The notes: a model not told the origin generated them from the sequence alone. Counted from the stretch's first letter, positions 1-10,175 are shown. The stretch: DNA of 60,235 nucleotides from Prochlorococcus sp. AG-418-I21 (GCA_003214115.1 QCMA01000004.1:1-60235); one strand, 5' to 3'. A program made the numbers and translations.

Positions 1-927
1 TGCTTGAAAAGATGGATTTGAAGTTGTGAGTAACTCATCTCCATAAAAAATTGAATTTGCCCCACATTGAAAACATAAAATTTGGGCTTCTTTTGAAAGC
101 TTTTCTCGCCCTGCACTTAATCTTATTTTACTTTTAGGCATAAGAATTCTTGCTGTGGCAATCATCCTTATCATTTCAATAGAATCAATTTCTTGAATAT
201 CTTCTAAACCAGTACCTTCAATCGCTACTAATGAATTTATAGGAACACTTTCAGGATGTGGATTCATGTTTGAAAGCACTTCCAAAAGAGATGCTCTATC
301 GCCATTAGTTTCACCCAAGCCTATTATCCCTCCACAACAAACATTTATTCCTGCATTTCTTACTCTTTTGATAGTATCTAGTCTGTCTTGATAAGTTCTA
401 GTCGTAATAATATTTTTATAATGCTCAGGACTAGTATCAAGATTGTGGTTATAGGCGGTCAAGCCTGCATCAGCCAATCTGAAAGCTTGCTCTTCTGTAA
501 GCATCCCTGCAGTAACGCATGCTTCCATCCCTAAATCTCTTACACCGCTAACCATATCTAACATTGCATTAAAAGATTTCCCATCTCTAATTTCTCTCCA
601 AGCCCAACCCATACAAAACCTATCTGCACCCTCATTTTTTGCTATTTGAGCTCTTGCTAAAACCTGTTCAACTTGAAATTGTGGATGACTTTTGATTTCG
701 CTAGCGCTGTAAATTGATTGGCTACAATACGAACAATTTTCCTCACATCCACCAGTTTTTACGCTGAACAATGATGCCAATTGAATGTGGTATTTGTTAA
801 ATTTCCTGTGAACGGTTTGTGATTCCCACATTAAATCAATAAGAGGCATATTAAGTATTTCCAATATCTCCTCTTTATTCCAATCGAACCTAATTTCTTT
901 TAATGACTGATTATTCGAATTAACCAT
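1..927 (-). CDS. bioB: Biotin synthase, 3' end missing
   Basis: Converts dethiobiotin to biotin by radical-SAM sulfur insertion, the last step of biotin synthesis. Translating the minus strand from the ATG at 925-927 gives 309 uninterrupted codons to the window edge. BioB proteins are usually about 320-345 residues, so only the last few dozen residues lie outside. The radical-SAM cluster motif CxxxCxYC is visible as C61, C65 and C68 (context [11 protein letters not shown]), followed by typical BioB blocks such as [11 protein letters not shown] and [10 protein letters not shown]. The start lies 6 bases after the uppS stop, so bioB is the last visible gene of the lysA-cdaA-uppS-bioB run. Identity is secure; only the left end is unseen. 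Confidence 0.95.
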   Translation of the reverse strand, partial: MVNSNNQSLKEIRFDWNKEEILEILNMPLIDLMWESQTVHRKFNKYHIQLASLFSVKTGGCEENCSYCSQSIYSASEIKSHPQFQVEQVLARAQIAKNEGADRFCMGWAWREIRDGKSFNAMLDMVSGVRDLGMEACVTAGMLTEEQAFRLADAGLTAYNHNLDTSPEHYKNIITTRTYQDRLDTIKRVRNAGINVCCGGIIGLGETNGDRASLLEVLSNMNPHPESVPINSLVAIEGTGLEDIQEIDSIEMIRMIATARILMPKSKIRLSAGREKLSKEAQILCFQCGANSIFYGDELLTTSNPSFQA

Positions 928-933
928 TTTTTA

Positions 934-1737
934 TTAGGAAGAACATTGAGAATCTTCAAAAGATTCCTTTGGTAATGATTCTATTCCTCCGAAACGTCGA
1001 TTCCTTGATTGGTAATCAATTATTGCTTTGAGAAATTCATACTCATTGAACTCTGGCCAGAGTACGTCAGATATATATATTTCTGAATAAGCTAATTGCC
1101 ACAAAAGAAAATTACTTAGCCTTTTTTCTCCACTAGTTCTAATCAATAATTCTGGATCCTTTAACCCTCTAGTTAAAAGCTCGGAATTAAATAATTCTTC
1201 ATTCACTTCACTTGGTTTTATTTCCCCAGATGAAGATTTTAATGCTAGTTCTCTCGCAGCTTTTACTATTTCTTGTCTCCCTCCGTAATTGACACAAACA
1301 TTGAATAAAAAATCATTGTTGTTTTTAGTTAAAGATTCTGAACTCGAGATTATTTTTTTTAAAGTTTCTGGGAAAGGAGTTAAATCTCCAATGAATTTTA
1401 TTCTTGTTGCCTCTTCATGTATCTCTTCAATTTGGTTTCTCAAAACTTCGCTAAAAAGATTTATTAGGAAATTAACCTCTTTTGATGGTCTTGTCCAATT
1501 CTCAGTTGAGAATGCGTAAACAGTAAGTACTTTACAACCTAAATTTTTTGATGCTTTGATAATTTTTTTTAAAACACTAACTCCTTGTTTATGACCATAT
1601 GTACGAGGCAATCCTTTTTTTGTTGCCCATCTACCATTGCCATCCATAATTATTGCCACATGTTCTGGAACCTTTTTCTTATCTATTCTCTTAGATAAGT
1701 CGTTATTTTTTTTATCAAATATTTCTCCTAAACTCAT
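934..1737 (-). CDS. uppS: Isoprenyl transferase (undecaprenyl diphosphate synthase)
   Basis: Cis-prenyltransferase that adds isopentenyl units to farnesyl diphosphate to make the C55 lipid carrier for peptidoglycan and O-antigen. The 267-residue protein carries the signature IIMDGNGRWA with the catalytic aspartate at D32, the AFSTENW block, and the C-terminal LIRTSGEKRLSNF region that binds the diphosphate. Length is normal for the family. The ATG lies 3 bases beyond the stop of cdaA, and bioB follows after 6 bases, so translation is probably coupled. Cyanobacterial homologues can also make other polyprenols; product chain length cannot be read from sequence. Confidence 0.95.
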   Translation of the reverse strand: MSLGEIFDKKNNDLSKRIDKKKVPEHVAIIMDGNGRWATKKGLPRTYGHKQGVSVLKKIIKASKNLGCKVLTVYAFSTENWTRPSKEVNFLINLFSEVLRNQIEEIHEEATRIKFIGDLTPFPETLKKIISSSESLTKNNNDFLFNVCVNYGGRQEIVKAARELALKSSSGEIKPSEVNEELFNSELLTRGLKDPELLIRTSGEKRLSNFLLWQLAYSEIYISDVLWPEFNEYEFLKAIIDYQSRNRRFGGIESLPKESFEDSQCSS

Positions 1738-1740
1738 TAG

Positions 1741-2646
1741 TTAATCCTTTTTGTTGATAAAGATTGCTGACTTTTCGATCTCTTTTTCTTTATTATTGAT
1801 CATATTATCACTTGGGTTTGTTTTTTGGGATAAAGCATTTTTACCTAATGAAGCTTTATTTGTTCCCATAGAGTTTTGATTCCCAATTAAATTTACAAGA
1901 AGTTCTTGTAACCTGCTGCTGGTTATTGGTCTTTCAAGTTTACCTTGGTTTGCTAATGATAATGTACCTGTTTCTTCAGAGACAACAATACATATACATC
2001 TGTCAAATCGTTCTGTTATTCCTAGTGCAGCTAAATGTCTTGTGCCGTACCTGCTAATTCCTTGCCTTGATAAGGGAAGTATTACCCCAGCAGATATTAT
2101 TTTGTTTCCTTTTACAAGAACTGCTCCATCATGTAAAGGTGTATCTGTTGCAAAAAGATTAATCAAAAGGTCAGTTGACAATTGTGCCTCAATATTAGTA
2201 CCTGAATATAGAAAATCTTCAGGTCTTAAATCACTCCCCAAATCTACAACAATTAAAGCCCCTCTTCTATTCTGCGATAGTTTACCCGCAGTATCAACTA
2301 ACTGAGTAATAGTAGTTGAAGTTGCTCTGAATTCCTTAGGTGGATTTCCAAGTAATACAGCTAGCCTACCAGTGCCTAATAATTCCATTAATCTTCTTAA
2401 TTCTCCTTGCCAGAGGATCGCTAAGGATAGCGAGCAAGCGAGAACTACAGCATCAATTAATTTTGATGTTAATGGTAAGTATGCATATCTTTGAATAAAC
2501 CACGCGAATGATACTAAAAACAAATATCCTCTTAGAAGCCATAATGTCCTCTGTTCTTTTACTCTAGAGAATAATAAAAGTCCGAAACCAAGAGCAAATA
2601 AGACATCTAATAAAACCTTAAAATTTATAAACCCCCAAAAATTCAC
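1741..2646 (-). CDS. cdaA: Membrane diadenylate cyclase, CdaA/YbbP type
   Basis: Condenses two ATP into cyclic di-AMP, a second messenger linked in bacteria to potassium and osmotic balance and cell-wall homeostasis. The 301-residue protein has three N-terminal hydrophobic segments (about residues 9-27, 37-52, 63-80) followed by a DisA_N/DAC domain. The DGA motif is at 173-175 (TPLHDGAVLV). The second catalytic motif, normally RHR, reads RHL at 203-205 (GTRHLAALGI). A low-complexity polar tail follows residue 255. The start is a GTG; an overlapping ATG two bases upstream runs straight into TGA. It lies between lysA (28-base gap) and uppS (3-base gap). Family assignment is firm; activity depends on the altered motif being tolerated. 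Confidence 0.9.
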   Translation of the reverse strand: MNFWGFINFKVLLDVLFALGFGLLLFSRVKEQRTLWLLRGYLFLVSFAWFIQRYAYLPLTSKLIDAVVLACSLSLAILWQGELRRLMELLGTGRLAVLLGNPPKEFRATSTTITQLVDTAGKLSQNRRGALIVVDLGSDLRPEDFLYSGTNIEAQLSTDLLINLFATDTPLHDGAVLVKGNKIISAGVILPLSRQGISRYGTRHLAALGITERFDRCICIVVSEETGTLSLANQGKLERPITSSRLQELLVNLIGNQNSMGTNKASLGKNALSQKTNPSDNMINNKEKEIEKSAIFINKKD

Positions 2647-2674
2647 ATTAAATACAAAATTAATTTAAATGTAC

Positions 2675-4048
2675 CTAATTTTGTTTAATAAAGCGATCAG
2701 GTAAGATATCATATTTCAAAAGATCTGAAGGTCTTTCTCTCTTTTGAATAATTTCAGCTTCTCCATTATTAACTAAGAGAGTAGCAGGTCTTGGAATTCT
2801 GTTGTAATTAGAACTCATTGAATTGTTGTATGCACCGGTGCCAAAAACACATATTAAATCTCCTGTTTCACAATCTGCTAGTTCAATCTCTTTAAACAAT
2901 ACATCTCCTGATTCACAGTGCTTGCCGGCAATAGTATATTTATTTTTTGAGTTAATATTCAAAGGATTACTTACCAAACACGCAGAATAATTTGATTGAT
3001 ATGTTATGGGTCTAGGATTGTCACTCATTCCACCATCAACAGATAAATATGTTCTTATGCCTGGAATTTGTTTGAAAGCCCCAATTTTATAAATTGTTAT
3101 ACCTGCTGAAGATACAATAGATCTTCCTGGTTCACACATTAGTGTAGGAAAATCTACTTTGTTTTTCTTACAAGCGTCAACTATAGAAAAAGAAATTGTT
3201 TTTACCCATTCATCAATTGTAGGTGGATCATCGCTTTCTGTATATTTAATTCCTAAACCACCGCCCACATTGAGCTCATTAATACTGTGGCCGTATTTCT
3301 TGGAATCTAAAATAACCTTTACCATTATTTCTCCTAGATCCTTATGTGGGTCTAGTTCAAAAATTTGGGAACCAATATGAGCATGTATTCCTTTTAACTT
3401 TAAATGTTTAGTTTTGCTGATGATGGCAAATAAATTATTTAAATATTCGATTCCAAAACCAAATTTGCTATCAAATGAACCTGTTCTTATATATTCGTGT
3501 GTGTGGCATTCTATTCCAGGAGTAAAGCGAATCATTATTTCCAAGTCTTGATTTAATGAATTTGAAAATTCCTCTAATCTTTTTAGATCATGGTCATTAT
3601 CTACAATTATTTTTATATTATTTCTGACTGCGAAATCTATTTCTTTATCAGACTTATTGTTTCCATGGAAAACAATTTTTTCATTTGGGACCCCTCCTTT
3701 AAGAGCAGTTAATAATTCTCCTTCTGAGACTGCATCAAGTCCGAAACCTTCTGAGGAAACAAGATTACTCATGAAGATAGAACTATTTGCCTTGGAGGCA
3801 TATATTGGTAGTGATTTTCCTGGGTAATATTTTTCTAATGCTTTCTTATAAGCTCTACAAGATTTTCTTAAAGTCATTTCATCCAAAATATAAAGAGGAG
3901 AATCATATTTTTTGACTAATTCTTCAATAGAGCATCCACCAACAAATAATTTTCCATCTCTTCCAATAGAAGTTGTAATGGGTACAATATTTCTATTGGG
4001 ACTTTCTAAGTCAATCTTCTGATTTAAAAAGGATTGTTTTTCTTCCAT
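2675..4048 (-). CDS. lysA: Diaminopimelate decarboxylase
   Basis: PLP enzyme that decarboxylates meso-diaminopimelate to L-lysine, the last step of lysine synthesis, drawing on the same pool used for peptidoglycan cross-links. The 457-residue fold-III protein shows the PLP lysine K86 in IYASKANSS, the HIGSQ loop, the glycine-rich NVGGGLGIKY phosphate-binding block, EPGRS, and the C-terminal HCESGDVL and FGTGAYN active-site segments. Length is normal for cyanobacterial LysA with its N-terminal extension. It is the first gene of the leftward lysA-cdaA-uppS-bioB run and diverges from rimI across 89 bases that must hold both promoters. Confidence 0.96.
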   Translation of the reverse strand: MEEKQSFLNQKIDLESPNRNIVPITTSIGRDGKLFVGGCSIEELVKKYDSPLYILDEMTLRKSCRAYKKALEKYYPGKSLPIYASKANSSIFMSNLVSSEGFGLDAVSEGELLTALKGGVPNEKIVFHGNNKSDKEIDFAVRNNIKIIVDNDHDLKRLEEFSNSLNQDLEIMIRFTPGIECHTHEYIRTGSFDSKFGFGIEYLNNLFAIISKTKHLKLKGIHAHIGSQIFELDPHKDLGEIMVKVILDSKKYGHSINELNVGGGLGIKYTESDDPPTIDEWVKTISFSIVDACKKNKVDFPTLMCEPGRSIVSSAGITIYKIGAFKQIPGIRTYLSVDGGMSDNPRPITYQSNYSACLVSNPLNINSKNKYTIAGKHCESGDVLFKEIELADCETGDLICVFGTGAYNNSMSSNYNRIPRPATLLVNNGEAEIIQKRERPSDLLKYDILPDRFIKQN

Positions 4049-4137
4049 GGGAGGACTTTAAATAAAGTTATGCAAAAACTGTAATAATTTTATAATGACC
4101 CTAAATTTGGACTTTTTGAATATTTGTACATAATAAA

Positions 4138-4590
4138 ATGATATCCATTAAAAAAATAAATGAGAAAGATGTTGATTTATGTTATGAATTAGATTCAAAT
4201 ACTCTCTCGTTGTGGAGCAAAAAACAATGGGCTAATGAATTTAAAAAAGAAGGTATAAAAGTTTTTGGGATATTAATTTCAAATTTAGTAATTGGGATAT
4301 GTGTTTTTCATGTGGTTGTTGATGAAGCTCAAATAAATTTTTTTGTAGTAAGTCATAAATACAGGAAAAAAGGTTTTGGAACTTATCTCATGAACTTTTT
4401 AATTGAAGAATGTGAAAAGTTGAATTTATATAAATTATTTTTAGAAGTTTCTCATACAAATTTTGCCGCTGTGAAATTTTATGATTACTTTGATTTTTCT
4501 ACTGTTGGAATAAGAAAAAATTACTATAAAGACGGTTCACATGCTCTTTTAAAAGAAAAAAAATTAACAACAAATAATGTAAAAATTTAA
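4138..4590 (+). CDS. rimI: GNAT N-acetyltransferase, RimI type
   Basis: Predicted N-alpha-acetyltransferase of the RimI group, which acetylates the N-terminal alanine of ribosomal protein S18 in E. coli. The 150-residue protein has the acetyl-CoA binding block SHKYRKKGFGTYLM (R/Q-x-x-G-x-G/A pattern) and the C-terminal RimI-like segment NFAAVKFYDYFDFSTVGIR followed by NYY. It starts with ATG, is transcribed away from lysA and is followed by a 167-base gap before clpC. GNAT substrate specificity is hard to call from sequence, so the substrate is inference. Confidence 0.82.
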   Translation: MISIKKINEKDVDLCYELDSNTLSLWSKKQWANEFKKEGIKVFGILISNLVIGICVFHVVVDEAQINFFVVSHKYRKKGFGTYLMNFLIEECEKLNLYKLFLEVSHTNFAAVKFYDYFDFSTVGIRKNYYKDGSHALLKEKKLTTNNVKI

Positions 4591-4757
4591 TTGTTCGGAT
4601 AACCAGAATTATTGAAATTACTATAATTTCTTGCTATATCACTAAAAAAAGTTCAATTTAATTAAATAATTTATCGTTTTGGGTATTCACAAAAGCTCAT
4701 TCTGAACACAAAATTGACATATTACTGGTAGGTTATTAGTAAGAATATAATCTTCTA
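4591..4757 (+). promoter_or_regulatory. clpC upstream region with a -10 box adjacent to the start codon
   Basis: The 167-base gap ahead of clpC has a perfect TATAAT at 4746-4751, only six bases from the ATG at 4758, and a TTGACA at 4714-4719. The two are 26 bases apart, so they do not form one promoter. TTGACA with TAGTAA at 4737-4742 has 17-base spacing and would start near 4749. If TATAAT is used instead, the transcript would begin about at the A of the ATG. No ribosome-binding site is visible in front of clpC. Seen: the boxes; inferred: which one is active. Confidence 0.4.
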
Positions 4758-7286
4758 ATGTTTGAAAGATTTACAGAAAAGGCTATTAAAGTTATTATGC
4801 TTGCTCAAGAGGAAGCTAGAAGACTTGGTCATAATTTTGTTGGAACAGAACAAATTCTTTTGGGTTTAATTGGAGAAGGAACTGGGGTTGCAGCGAAAGT
4901 ACTTAAGTCCCTTGGAGTTAACTTAAAAGATTCTAGGATAGAAGTTGAAAAGATAATTGGTAGAGGATCAGGTTTTGTTGCCGTAGAAATCCCCTTTACC
5001 CCTAGGGCAAAAAGAGTTTTAGAATTATCACTCGAAGAGGCTCGTCAGCTAGGTCACAATTACATAGGTACAGAACATTTATTGTTAGGTTTAATAAGAG
5101 AAGGCGAGGGGGTTGCTGCAAGAGTTCTTGAAAATCTTAATATTGACCTTACTAAAGTAAGAACTCAAGTCATAAGGATGTTAGGCGAAACAGCTGAAGT
5201 AGGTAGTGGGGCAAATCAAAGTAAAAGTAATTTAAAAACTGCTACTCTCGATGAATTTGGAACAAATTTAACAAAACTTGCCAGTGAATCAAAGCTGGAT
5301 CCCGTAGTTGGCCGTTACGAAGAAATTGATCGAGTAGTTCAAATATTAGGCAGGAGGACTAAAAATAACCCCGTTCTCATTGGAGAACCTGGGGTAGGCA
5401 AAACTGCTATTGCTGAGGGTTTAGCGCAAAGAATACAGCTTGGAGATATTCCCGACATACTTGAAGATAAAAGAGTCCTCACTCTTGATATAGGTCTTCT
5501 AGTAGCCGGAACAAAATATAGAGGGGAATTTGAAGAAAGATTAAAAAAAATAATGGAAGAAATAAAATCTGCGGGTAACGTTATCCTTGTCATAGATGAA
5601 GTTCATACACTAATTGGTGCAGGAGCTGCAGAAGGGGCTATAGACGCTGCAAATATCCTGAAGCCGGCTTTAGCCCGTGGAGAACTTCAATGTATTGGAG
5701 CAACAACACTTGATGAATACAGAAAGCATATTGAAAGAGATGCTGCTTTAGAGAGAAGATTTCAACCTGTAATGGTTGGTGAACCATCTATCGAAGATAC
5801 AATCGAGATCCTAAAAGGTCTTAGAGAACGGTATGAGCAACATCATCGCCTCAAAATAACGGATGATGCTTTAGAGGCTGCAGCTCATCTTGGTGATCGC
5901 TATATATCTGACAGATTTTTACCAGATAAGGCTATTGATCTTATAGATGAGGCAGGAAGTAGAGTTCGTTTAATAAACTCTAAACTACCTCCTGAAGCCA
6001 AACAAATAGATAAAGAACTAAGACAGATTCAAAAACAAAAGGAAGAATCTGTTAGGGACCAAAACTTTGATCAAGCTGGTCAATTTAGAGAAAAAGAGAT
6101 GGAATTGTCTGCAAAAATTAAAGAGGTGCTTGATAATAAAAAGGAAACATCTGGAGAGAATGAAAATATTAATGATATAAATCTTGTAAAAAAAGATTCA
6201 AAGATCATACAAAATCCTATGGTTAGCGAAGAGGATGTAGCTCATATCGTTGCATCTTGGACGGGCGTACCTGTTCAAAAATTAACTGAAACTGAATCTG
6301 TTAAGCTCCTAAATATGGAGGAAACACTTCATCAAAGGTTAATTGGGCAAGATGAAGCTGTAAAAGCTGTTTCTAGAGCTATAAGAAGGGCAAGAGTTGG
6401 GTTAAAAAACCCTAATAGACCTATAGCTAGTTTTATCTTTTCAGGTCCTACTGGTGTAGGGAAAACTGAATTAACTAAATCATTAGCCTCATATTTCTTT
6501 GGAAGTGAAGAAGCAATGATCAGATTAGATATGTCAGAATTTATGGAAAGGCATACAGTTAGTAAACTTATAGGTTCCCCTCCAGGATATGTTGGTTTTA
6601 ATGAAGGTGGTCAACTTACAGAGGCAGTTAGAAGAAGACCTTACACAGTAGTTTTATTTGATGAAGTTGAAAAAGCTCATCCAGATGTTTTTAATTTATT
6701 ATTACAACTTCTTGAGGACGGTAGATTAACAGATTCAAAAGGTAGAACTGTAGATTTTAAAAACACTTTGTTAATAATGACTTCCAATATCGGTTCAAAG
6801 GTAATTGAGAAAGGTGGCGGAGGTTTAGGATTTGAATTTTCAGGAGATTCAGTTGAAGATAGCCAATACAATAGAATTAAATCTTTAGTTAATGAAGAAT
6901 TAAAGCAATATTTCAGACCTGAATTTTTAAATAGACTTGATGAAATAATTGTGTTCAGGCAACTATCTAAAAATGAGGTTAAAGAAATAGCTGAAATAAT
7001 GTTACAAGAGGTTTTTGGAAGATTACAAGATAAGGGTATTAAATTAAGTGTAACTGATGCATTTAAAGAAAGACTTGTCGAGGAAGGCTATAATCCATCT
7101 TACGGAGCACGACCTTTAAGGAGAGCTGTTATGCGCCTACTCGAAGATAGTTTAGCTGAAGAGGTTCTTTCCGGAAGGATAAAAGATGGTGATAAGGCTT
7201 TAGTTGATATTGACGAAAATAAAAAAGTTACAATCAATATTTCATCTGAAGAATCTTCTCAAGAGTTAGCGAGTGCTAATTTCTAG
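4758..7286 (+). CDS. clpC: Clp protease ATPase subunit ClpC (HSP100)
   Basis: AAA+ unfoldase that feeds substrates to the ClpP/ClpR protease. The 842-residue protein has two Clp-N repeats (about 1-145), a first AAA+ module with Walker [10 protein letters not shown] near 208 and Walker [10 protein letters not shown], a middle region containing a UVR-like helix (about 420-460), a second AAA+ module with GPTGVGKTE and [11 protein letters not shown], and the C-terminal D2-small domain with GARPLRRAV. The middle region is short, as in ClpC rather than ClpB. Length and architecture match cyanobacterial ClpC. It is followed after 14 bases by the dehydrogenase-like gene at 7301, probably on the same transcript. 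Confidence 0.97.
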   Translation: MFERFTEKAIKVIMLAQEEARRLGHNFVGTEQILLGLIGEGTGVAAKVLKSLGVNLKDSRIEVEKIIGRGSGFVAVEIPFTPRAKRVLELSLEEARQLGHNYIGTEHLLLGLIREGEGVAARVLENLNIDLTKVRTQVIRMLGETAEVGSGANQSKSNLKTATLDEFGTNLTKLASESKLDPVVGRYEEIDRVVQILGRRTKNNPVLIGEPGVGKTAIAEGLAQRIQLGDIPDILEDKRVLTLDIGLLVAGTKYRGEFEERLKKIMEEIKSAGNVILVIDEVHTLIGAGAAEGAIDAANILKPALARGELQCIGATTLDEYRKHIERDAALERRFQPVMVGEPSIEDTIEILKGLRERYEQHHRLKITDDALEAAAHLGDRYISDRFLPDKAIDLIDEAGSRVRLINSKLPPEAKQIDKELRQIQKQKEESVRDQNFDQAGQFREKEMELSAKIKEVLDNKKETSGENENINDINLVKKDSKIIQNPMVSEEDVAHIVASWTGVPVQKLTETESVKLLNMEETLHQRLIGQDEAVKAVSRAIRRARVGLKNPNRPIASFIFSGPTGVGKTELTKSLASYFFGSEEAMIRLDMSEFMERHTVSKLIGSPPGYVGFNEGGQLTEAVRRRPYTVVLFDEVEKAHPDVFNLLLQLLEDGRLTDSKGRTVDFKNTLLIMTSNIGSKVIEKGGGGLGFEFSGDSVEDSQYNRIKSLVNEELKQYFRPEFLNRLDEIIVFRQLSKNEVKEIAEIMLQEVFGRLQDKGIKLSVTDAFKERLVEEGYNPSYGARPLRRAVMRLLEDSLAEEVLSGRIKDGDKALVDIDENKKVTINISSEESSQELASANF

Positions 7287-7300
7287 ATATTAAAGAAAAT

Positions 7301-8392
7301 ATGCAGTCAATCTCTCCAGAAAGTGTATTTAGGGGGAATGATGCTTGGGAAAAAGCTTTACCTCAAATTACTAAATTGACCAAAAGACCTTTAATTTTAG
7401 GTAGAAGTCTCTATACACGAAATCTTAGAAATAAAATTTTTAGAGATTTAGAAAATCAAAACCTTAATGTAAGTTCTACTGATTTACAATTTGATTGTTG
7501 TTACGAGGACATTTCAAGAATTAAGAACATTATTTCAGAAAATAATCATGATTCTGTTATTGCAGCGGGAGGGGGCAAAGTTCTTGATTCTGGAAAGTAT
7601 ATTGCAGAAAGTCTTAATATCCCTTGTATTACAGTACCTCTCAGCGCCTCAACTTGCGCAGGATGGACAGCCCTATCAAATATCTATACAAAACATGGCC
7701 AATTCATAAAAGATGTTGGATTAACAGCTTGTCCAAAAATCCTAGTTTATGATCATAAATTTATTCAGACTGCTCCATCAAGAACTCTTGCGAGCGGAAT
7801 AGCAGATGCTTTGGCAAAATGGTATGAATCTTCCATAACGAGTTCAACAATAAATGATGGTCTTGTTCAACAAGCTATTCAGATATCAAGAGTTTTAAGA
7901 GATCAACTTCTAATAGATGGAGAAAAAGCGTTCAAGTATGAATTTGAGAATAGCCTTTCTTGGCGAAATACCATAGAAGCCTGTGGACTTACAGCAGGAT
8001 TAGTAGGAGGTATTGGGGGAGAGAAGTGTAGGACAGCTGCAGCACATGCTATTCATAATGCAATTACGCAGATAATTACCCCAAATAAATTTTTACATGG
8101 TGAGATTGTTGGTGTTGGATTGTTATTGCAATTAAGACTAGAAGAAATTAAAAATAATAATAAATTAGCTAACCAATCAATTAAACAATTGTTGGTAATT
8201 ATGAAAGAATTGAATTTGCCAACTACTATTGCACAACTTGGTATAAATGTTTTTGAAAACAATAATTTAGAGAAAATTGCTGATTTTACTTGTAGGGATA
8301 AATCTGAGATTCATTTCTTGCCTTTTGAAATTCATAAAAAGGATGTAATTGAGGTTATTGCAAATTTTGAACAACAAAAAATCAAAATATAA
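7301..8392 (+). CDS. Iron-containing alcohol dehydrogenase family, glycerol-dehydrogenase-like
   Basis: Member of the metal-dependent dehydrogenase family that includes glycerol dehydrogenase GldA and glycerol-1-phosphate dehydrogenase. The 363 residues show the NAD-binding glycine run AAGGGKVLDSGK, the TVPLSAST block, the metal aspartate in SGIADALAKW, and two metal histidines in AAAHAIHNAI and FLHGEIVGVGLL. The catalytic framework is therefore intact. It sits between clpC (14-base gap) and an alpha/beta hydrolase (5-base gap) in the same direction. The substrate is not known; glycerol oxidation is only the nearest family label. Confidence 0.8.
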   Translation: MQSISPESVFRGNDAWEKALPQITKLTKRPLILGRSLYTRNLRNKIFRDLENQNLNVSSTDLQFDCCYEDISRIKNIISENNHDSVIAAGGGKVLDSGKYIAESLNIPCITVPLSASTCAGWTALSNIYTKHGQFIKDVGLTACPKILVYDHKFIQTAPSRTLASGIADALAKWYESSITSSTINDGLVQQAIQISRVLRDQLLIDGEKAFKYEFENSLSWRNTIEACGLTAGLVGGIGGEKCRTAAAHAIHNAITQIITPNKFLHGEIVGVGLLLQLRLEEIKNNNKLANQSIKQLLVIMKELNLPTTIAQLGINVFENNNLEKIADFTCRDKSEIHFLPFEIHKKDVIEVIANFEQQKIKI

Positions 8393-8397
8393 TCTTT

Positions 8398-9312
8398 TTG
8401 AATAATAACCATTTCGAACAATTTAGTGATTTGAATGTTGATTTTTTTGAGAATGCAAAAATATCTCTACAAGATCCATTAGGTCTCTATTTAGCAAATG
8501 ATGTTGAGTGGATCAAACTCAATCAAAACTGGAACTCTTTGAAATTCCCCGTAGTTATAGGAGGAAAAGGTCAACCTATTCTTCTCTTACATGGCTTTGA
8601 TAGTAGTTTTTTAGAGTTCAGGAGAATATATCAATCATTAAAAAGAAATTTCCAAGTCATAATTCCCGACTTGTTAGGTTTTGGTTTTACTCCTAGGTGC
8701 GCAACAAATGAATACAATCCCGCGAAAATAATTTCATATTTAATTGATCTCCTTAAAACTTTACAAATAACAAAGAATTTAAAAATTATTGGTGCCTCTA
8801 TGGGAGGCTCAACAGCTTTGAAACTTGCTTTTGAAATCCCTGAGTCTGTTGATAAAATCATCCTTTTATCTCCTGCCGGATTATTCGGAGAACCTAAGAG
8901 TATCCCTTTTCCTTTGAACCAAATTGGCGCCTCATTTCTTGGATTGCCGATGGTCAGAAAAAGTCTTTGTAGGCAGGCATTTGCTTACCCAGAAAAATGT
9001 GTTGGTGAAATGGAAGAGCAGATTGCTTCAATTCATTTAGGTTGTAAAGGATGGAGGAATTCTCTTGCTTCATTTGCTAAAAGTGGTGGGTTTGCTGGTA
9101 CACAAAAATATATCCAAAATATCCCAATTAAAACCTTATGTGGAGAAAATGATCGTATTCTGGGAAAAAAAGAGATTAAAAATATAAGAAAAATTGAAAA
9201 ATTAAATTTTGTAGGTTTGCAAAATTGTGGTCATCTTCCTCATGTAGATCTACCATCTTTATCTTGTAAAATTATTCAAGATTATTTTTTGAATATAAGT
9301 TTTCATAATTAA
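8398..9312 (+). CDS. Alpha/beta-fold hydrolase
   Basis: Predicted serine hydrolase or esterase of 304 residues. The oxyanion block is LLLHGFDSS (about 63-70), the nucleophile elbow is GASMG with S134, the acid is the aspartate of CGENDRILG, and the catalytic histidine is in NCGHLPHVD. A cap region lies around residues 160-220. The start codon is TTG at 8398, chosen because the next methionine is inside the nucleophile elbow; an upstream non-standard start is possible. It follows the dehydrogenase-like gene by 5 bases and overlaps the convergent cdsA stop by 4 bases. Substrate unknown. Confidence 0.82.
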   Translation: MNNNHFEQFSDLNVDFFENAKISLQDPLGLYLANDVEWIKLNQNWNSLKFPVVIGGKGQPILLLHGFDSSFLEFRRIYQSLKRNFQVIIPDLLGFGFTPRCATNEYNPAKIISYLIDLLKTLQITKNLKIIGASMGGSTALKLAFEIPESVDKIILLSPAGLFGEPKSIPFPLNQIGASFLGLPMVRKSLCRQAFAYPEKCVGEMEEQIASIHLGCKGWRNSLASFAKSGGFAGTQKYIQNIPIKTLCGENDRILGKKEIKNIRKIEKLNFVGLQNCGHLPHVDLPSLSCKIIQDYFLNISFHN

Positions 9313-10166
9313 TTTAGATACTTGAGAATTATAAAAATGTAATACAAAACTGATGGTGTAAAGATGTAGCTGTCAATTCTGTCAAGAATACCTCCATGTC
9401 CCGGTAAAAATGTTCCGGAATCTTTTATTTTTGCATCTCTCTTCATCATTGATTCAATTAAATCTCCAACTAATGCCATAAGAGAAACTAAAGTACCATA
9501 TAAAATTCCAACTAATAATGTATTTTCCCAATTAAGTAAAAATGCGAAAAATATTGCTAGCAAAATTGAACAGAATATTCCTCCAATTAAACCCTCTATA
9601 GTTTTGCTAGGAGATATTGGAGAAAGAGGTGTTTTCCCAAATGACTTCCCAATGAAATAAGAACCAATATCACTAGCAACAATTAAAAAACAAGAAGTTA
9701 AAGTTAAATGAAGACCAGTAGTATTAGATAGGTTTTCAAAAGAAATAAAACCTTGATTATTGCTAATTATCACTGACTCTAATCCCCTTAATTTAATCCA
9801 GTAGCTAGGCAAAAAACCTAAATAGAATAAACCAAAGATAGAGGCTGCGATATCTGAAATTGTTCCAGGTTTTGGTTGCAGAAGTAACCAAGTGCATATT
9901 CCAACTGAACAGATAGGTAAAATCGAATTTGATATTTCGCCTTCAAGCAAACCTATTGTCTCAAGATAAGTAGTGATTATAATAACGAAAGATGAAAATA
10001 ACGTGGTTTTTGTAGCTGGTTTTATTCCTTTAAATTCTGCCATCCTAAAAAATTCCAATGATGCTAAATAAGTAAGCAACGCTGTCGCACATGCAAAAAA
10101 CCATCCCCCCATTAAAACAACAATTAAACCAAAAATTCCTATAAGTAATCCGCTTCTAAATCTCAT
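9309..10166 (-). CDS. cdsA: Phosphatidate cytidylyltransferase
   Basis: Integral membrane enzyme making CDP-diacylglycerol from CTP and phosphatidic acid, the branch point to phosphatidylglycerol, the phospholipid of thylakoids. The 285-residue protein has about seven hydrophobic segments and the C-terminal CDS signature: MMKRDAKIKDSG, then LPGHGGILDRID near residues 246-272. It starts 9 bases after the stop of the decarboxylase gene at 10176 and is probably co-transcribed with it. Its stop overlaps the convergent hydrolase by 4 bases. Confidence 0.95.
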   Translation of the reverse strand: MRFRSGLLIGIFGLIVVLMGGWFFACATALLTYLASLEFFRMAEFKGIKPATKTTLFSSFVIIITTYLETIGLLEGEISNSILPICSVGICTWLLLQPKPGTISDIAASIFGLFYLGFLPSYWIKLRGLESVIISNNQGFISFENLSNTTGLHLTLTSCFLIVASDIGSYFIGKSFGKTPLSPISPSKTIEGLIGGIFCSILLAIFFAFLLNWENTLLVGILYGTLVSLMALVGDLIESMMKRDAKIKDSGTFLPGHGGILDRIDSYIFTPSVLYYIFIILKYLN

Positions 10167-10175
10167 ATCAAATTG

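Noticed and set aside
4714-4751. TTGACA plus TATAAT as one clpC promoter
   Set aside because: The 26-base spacing is far from 16-18.
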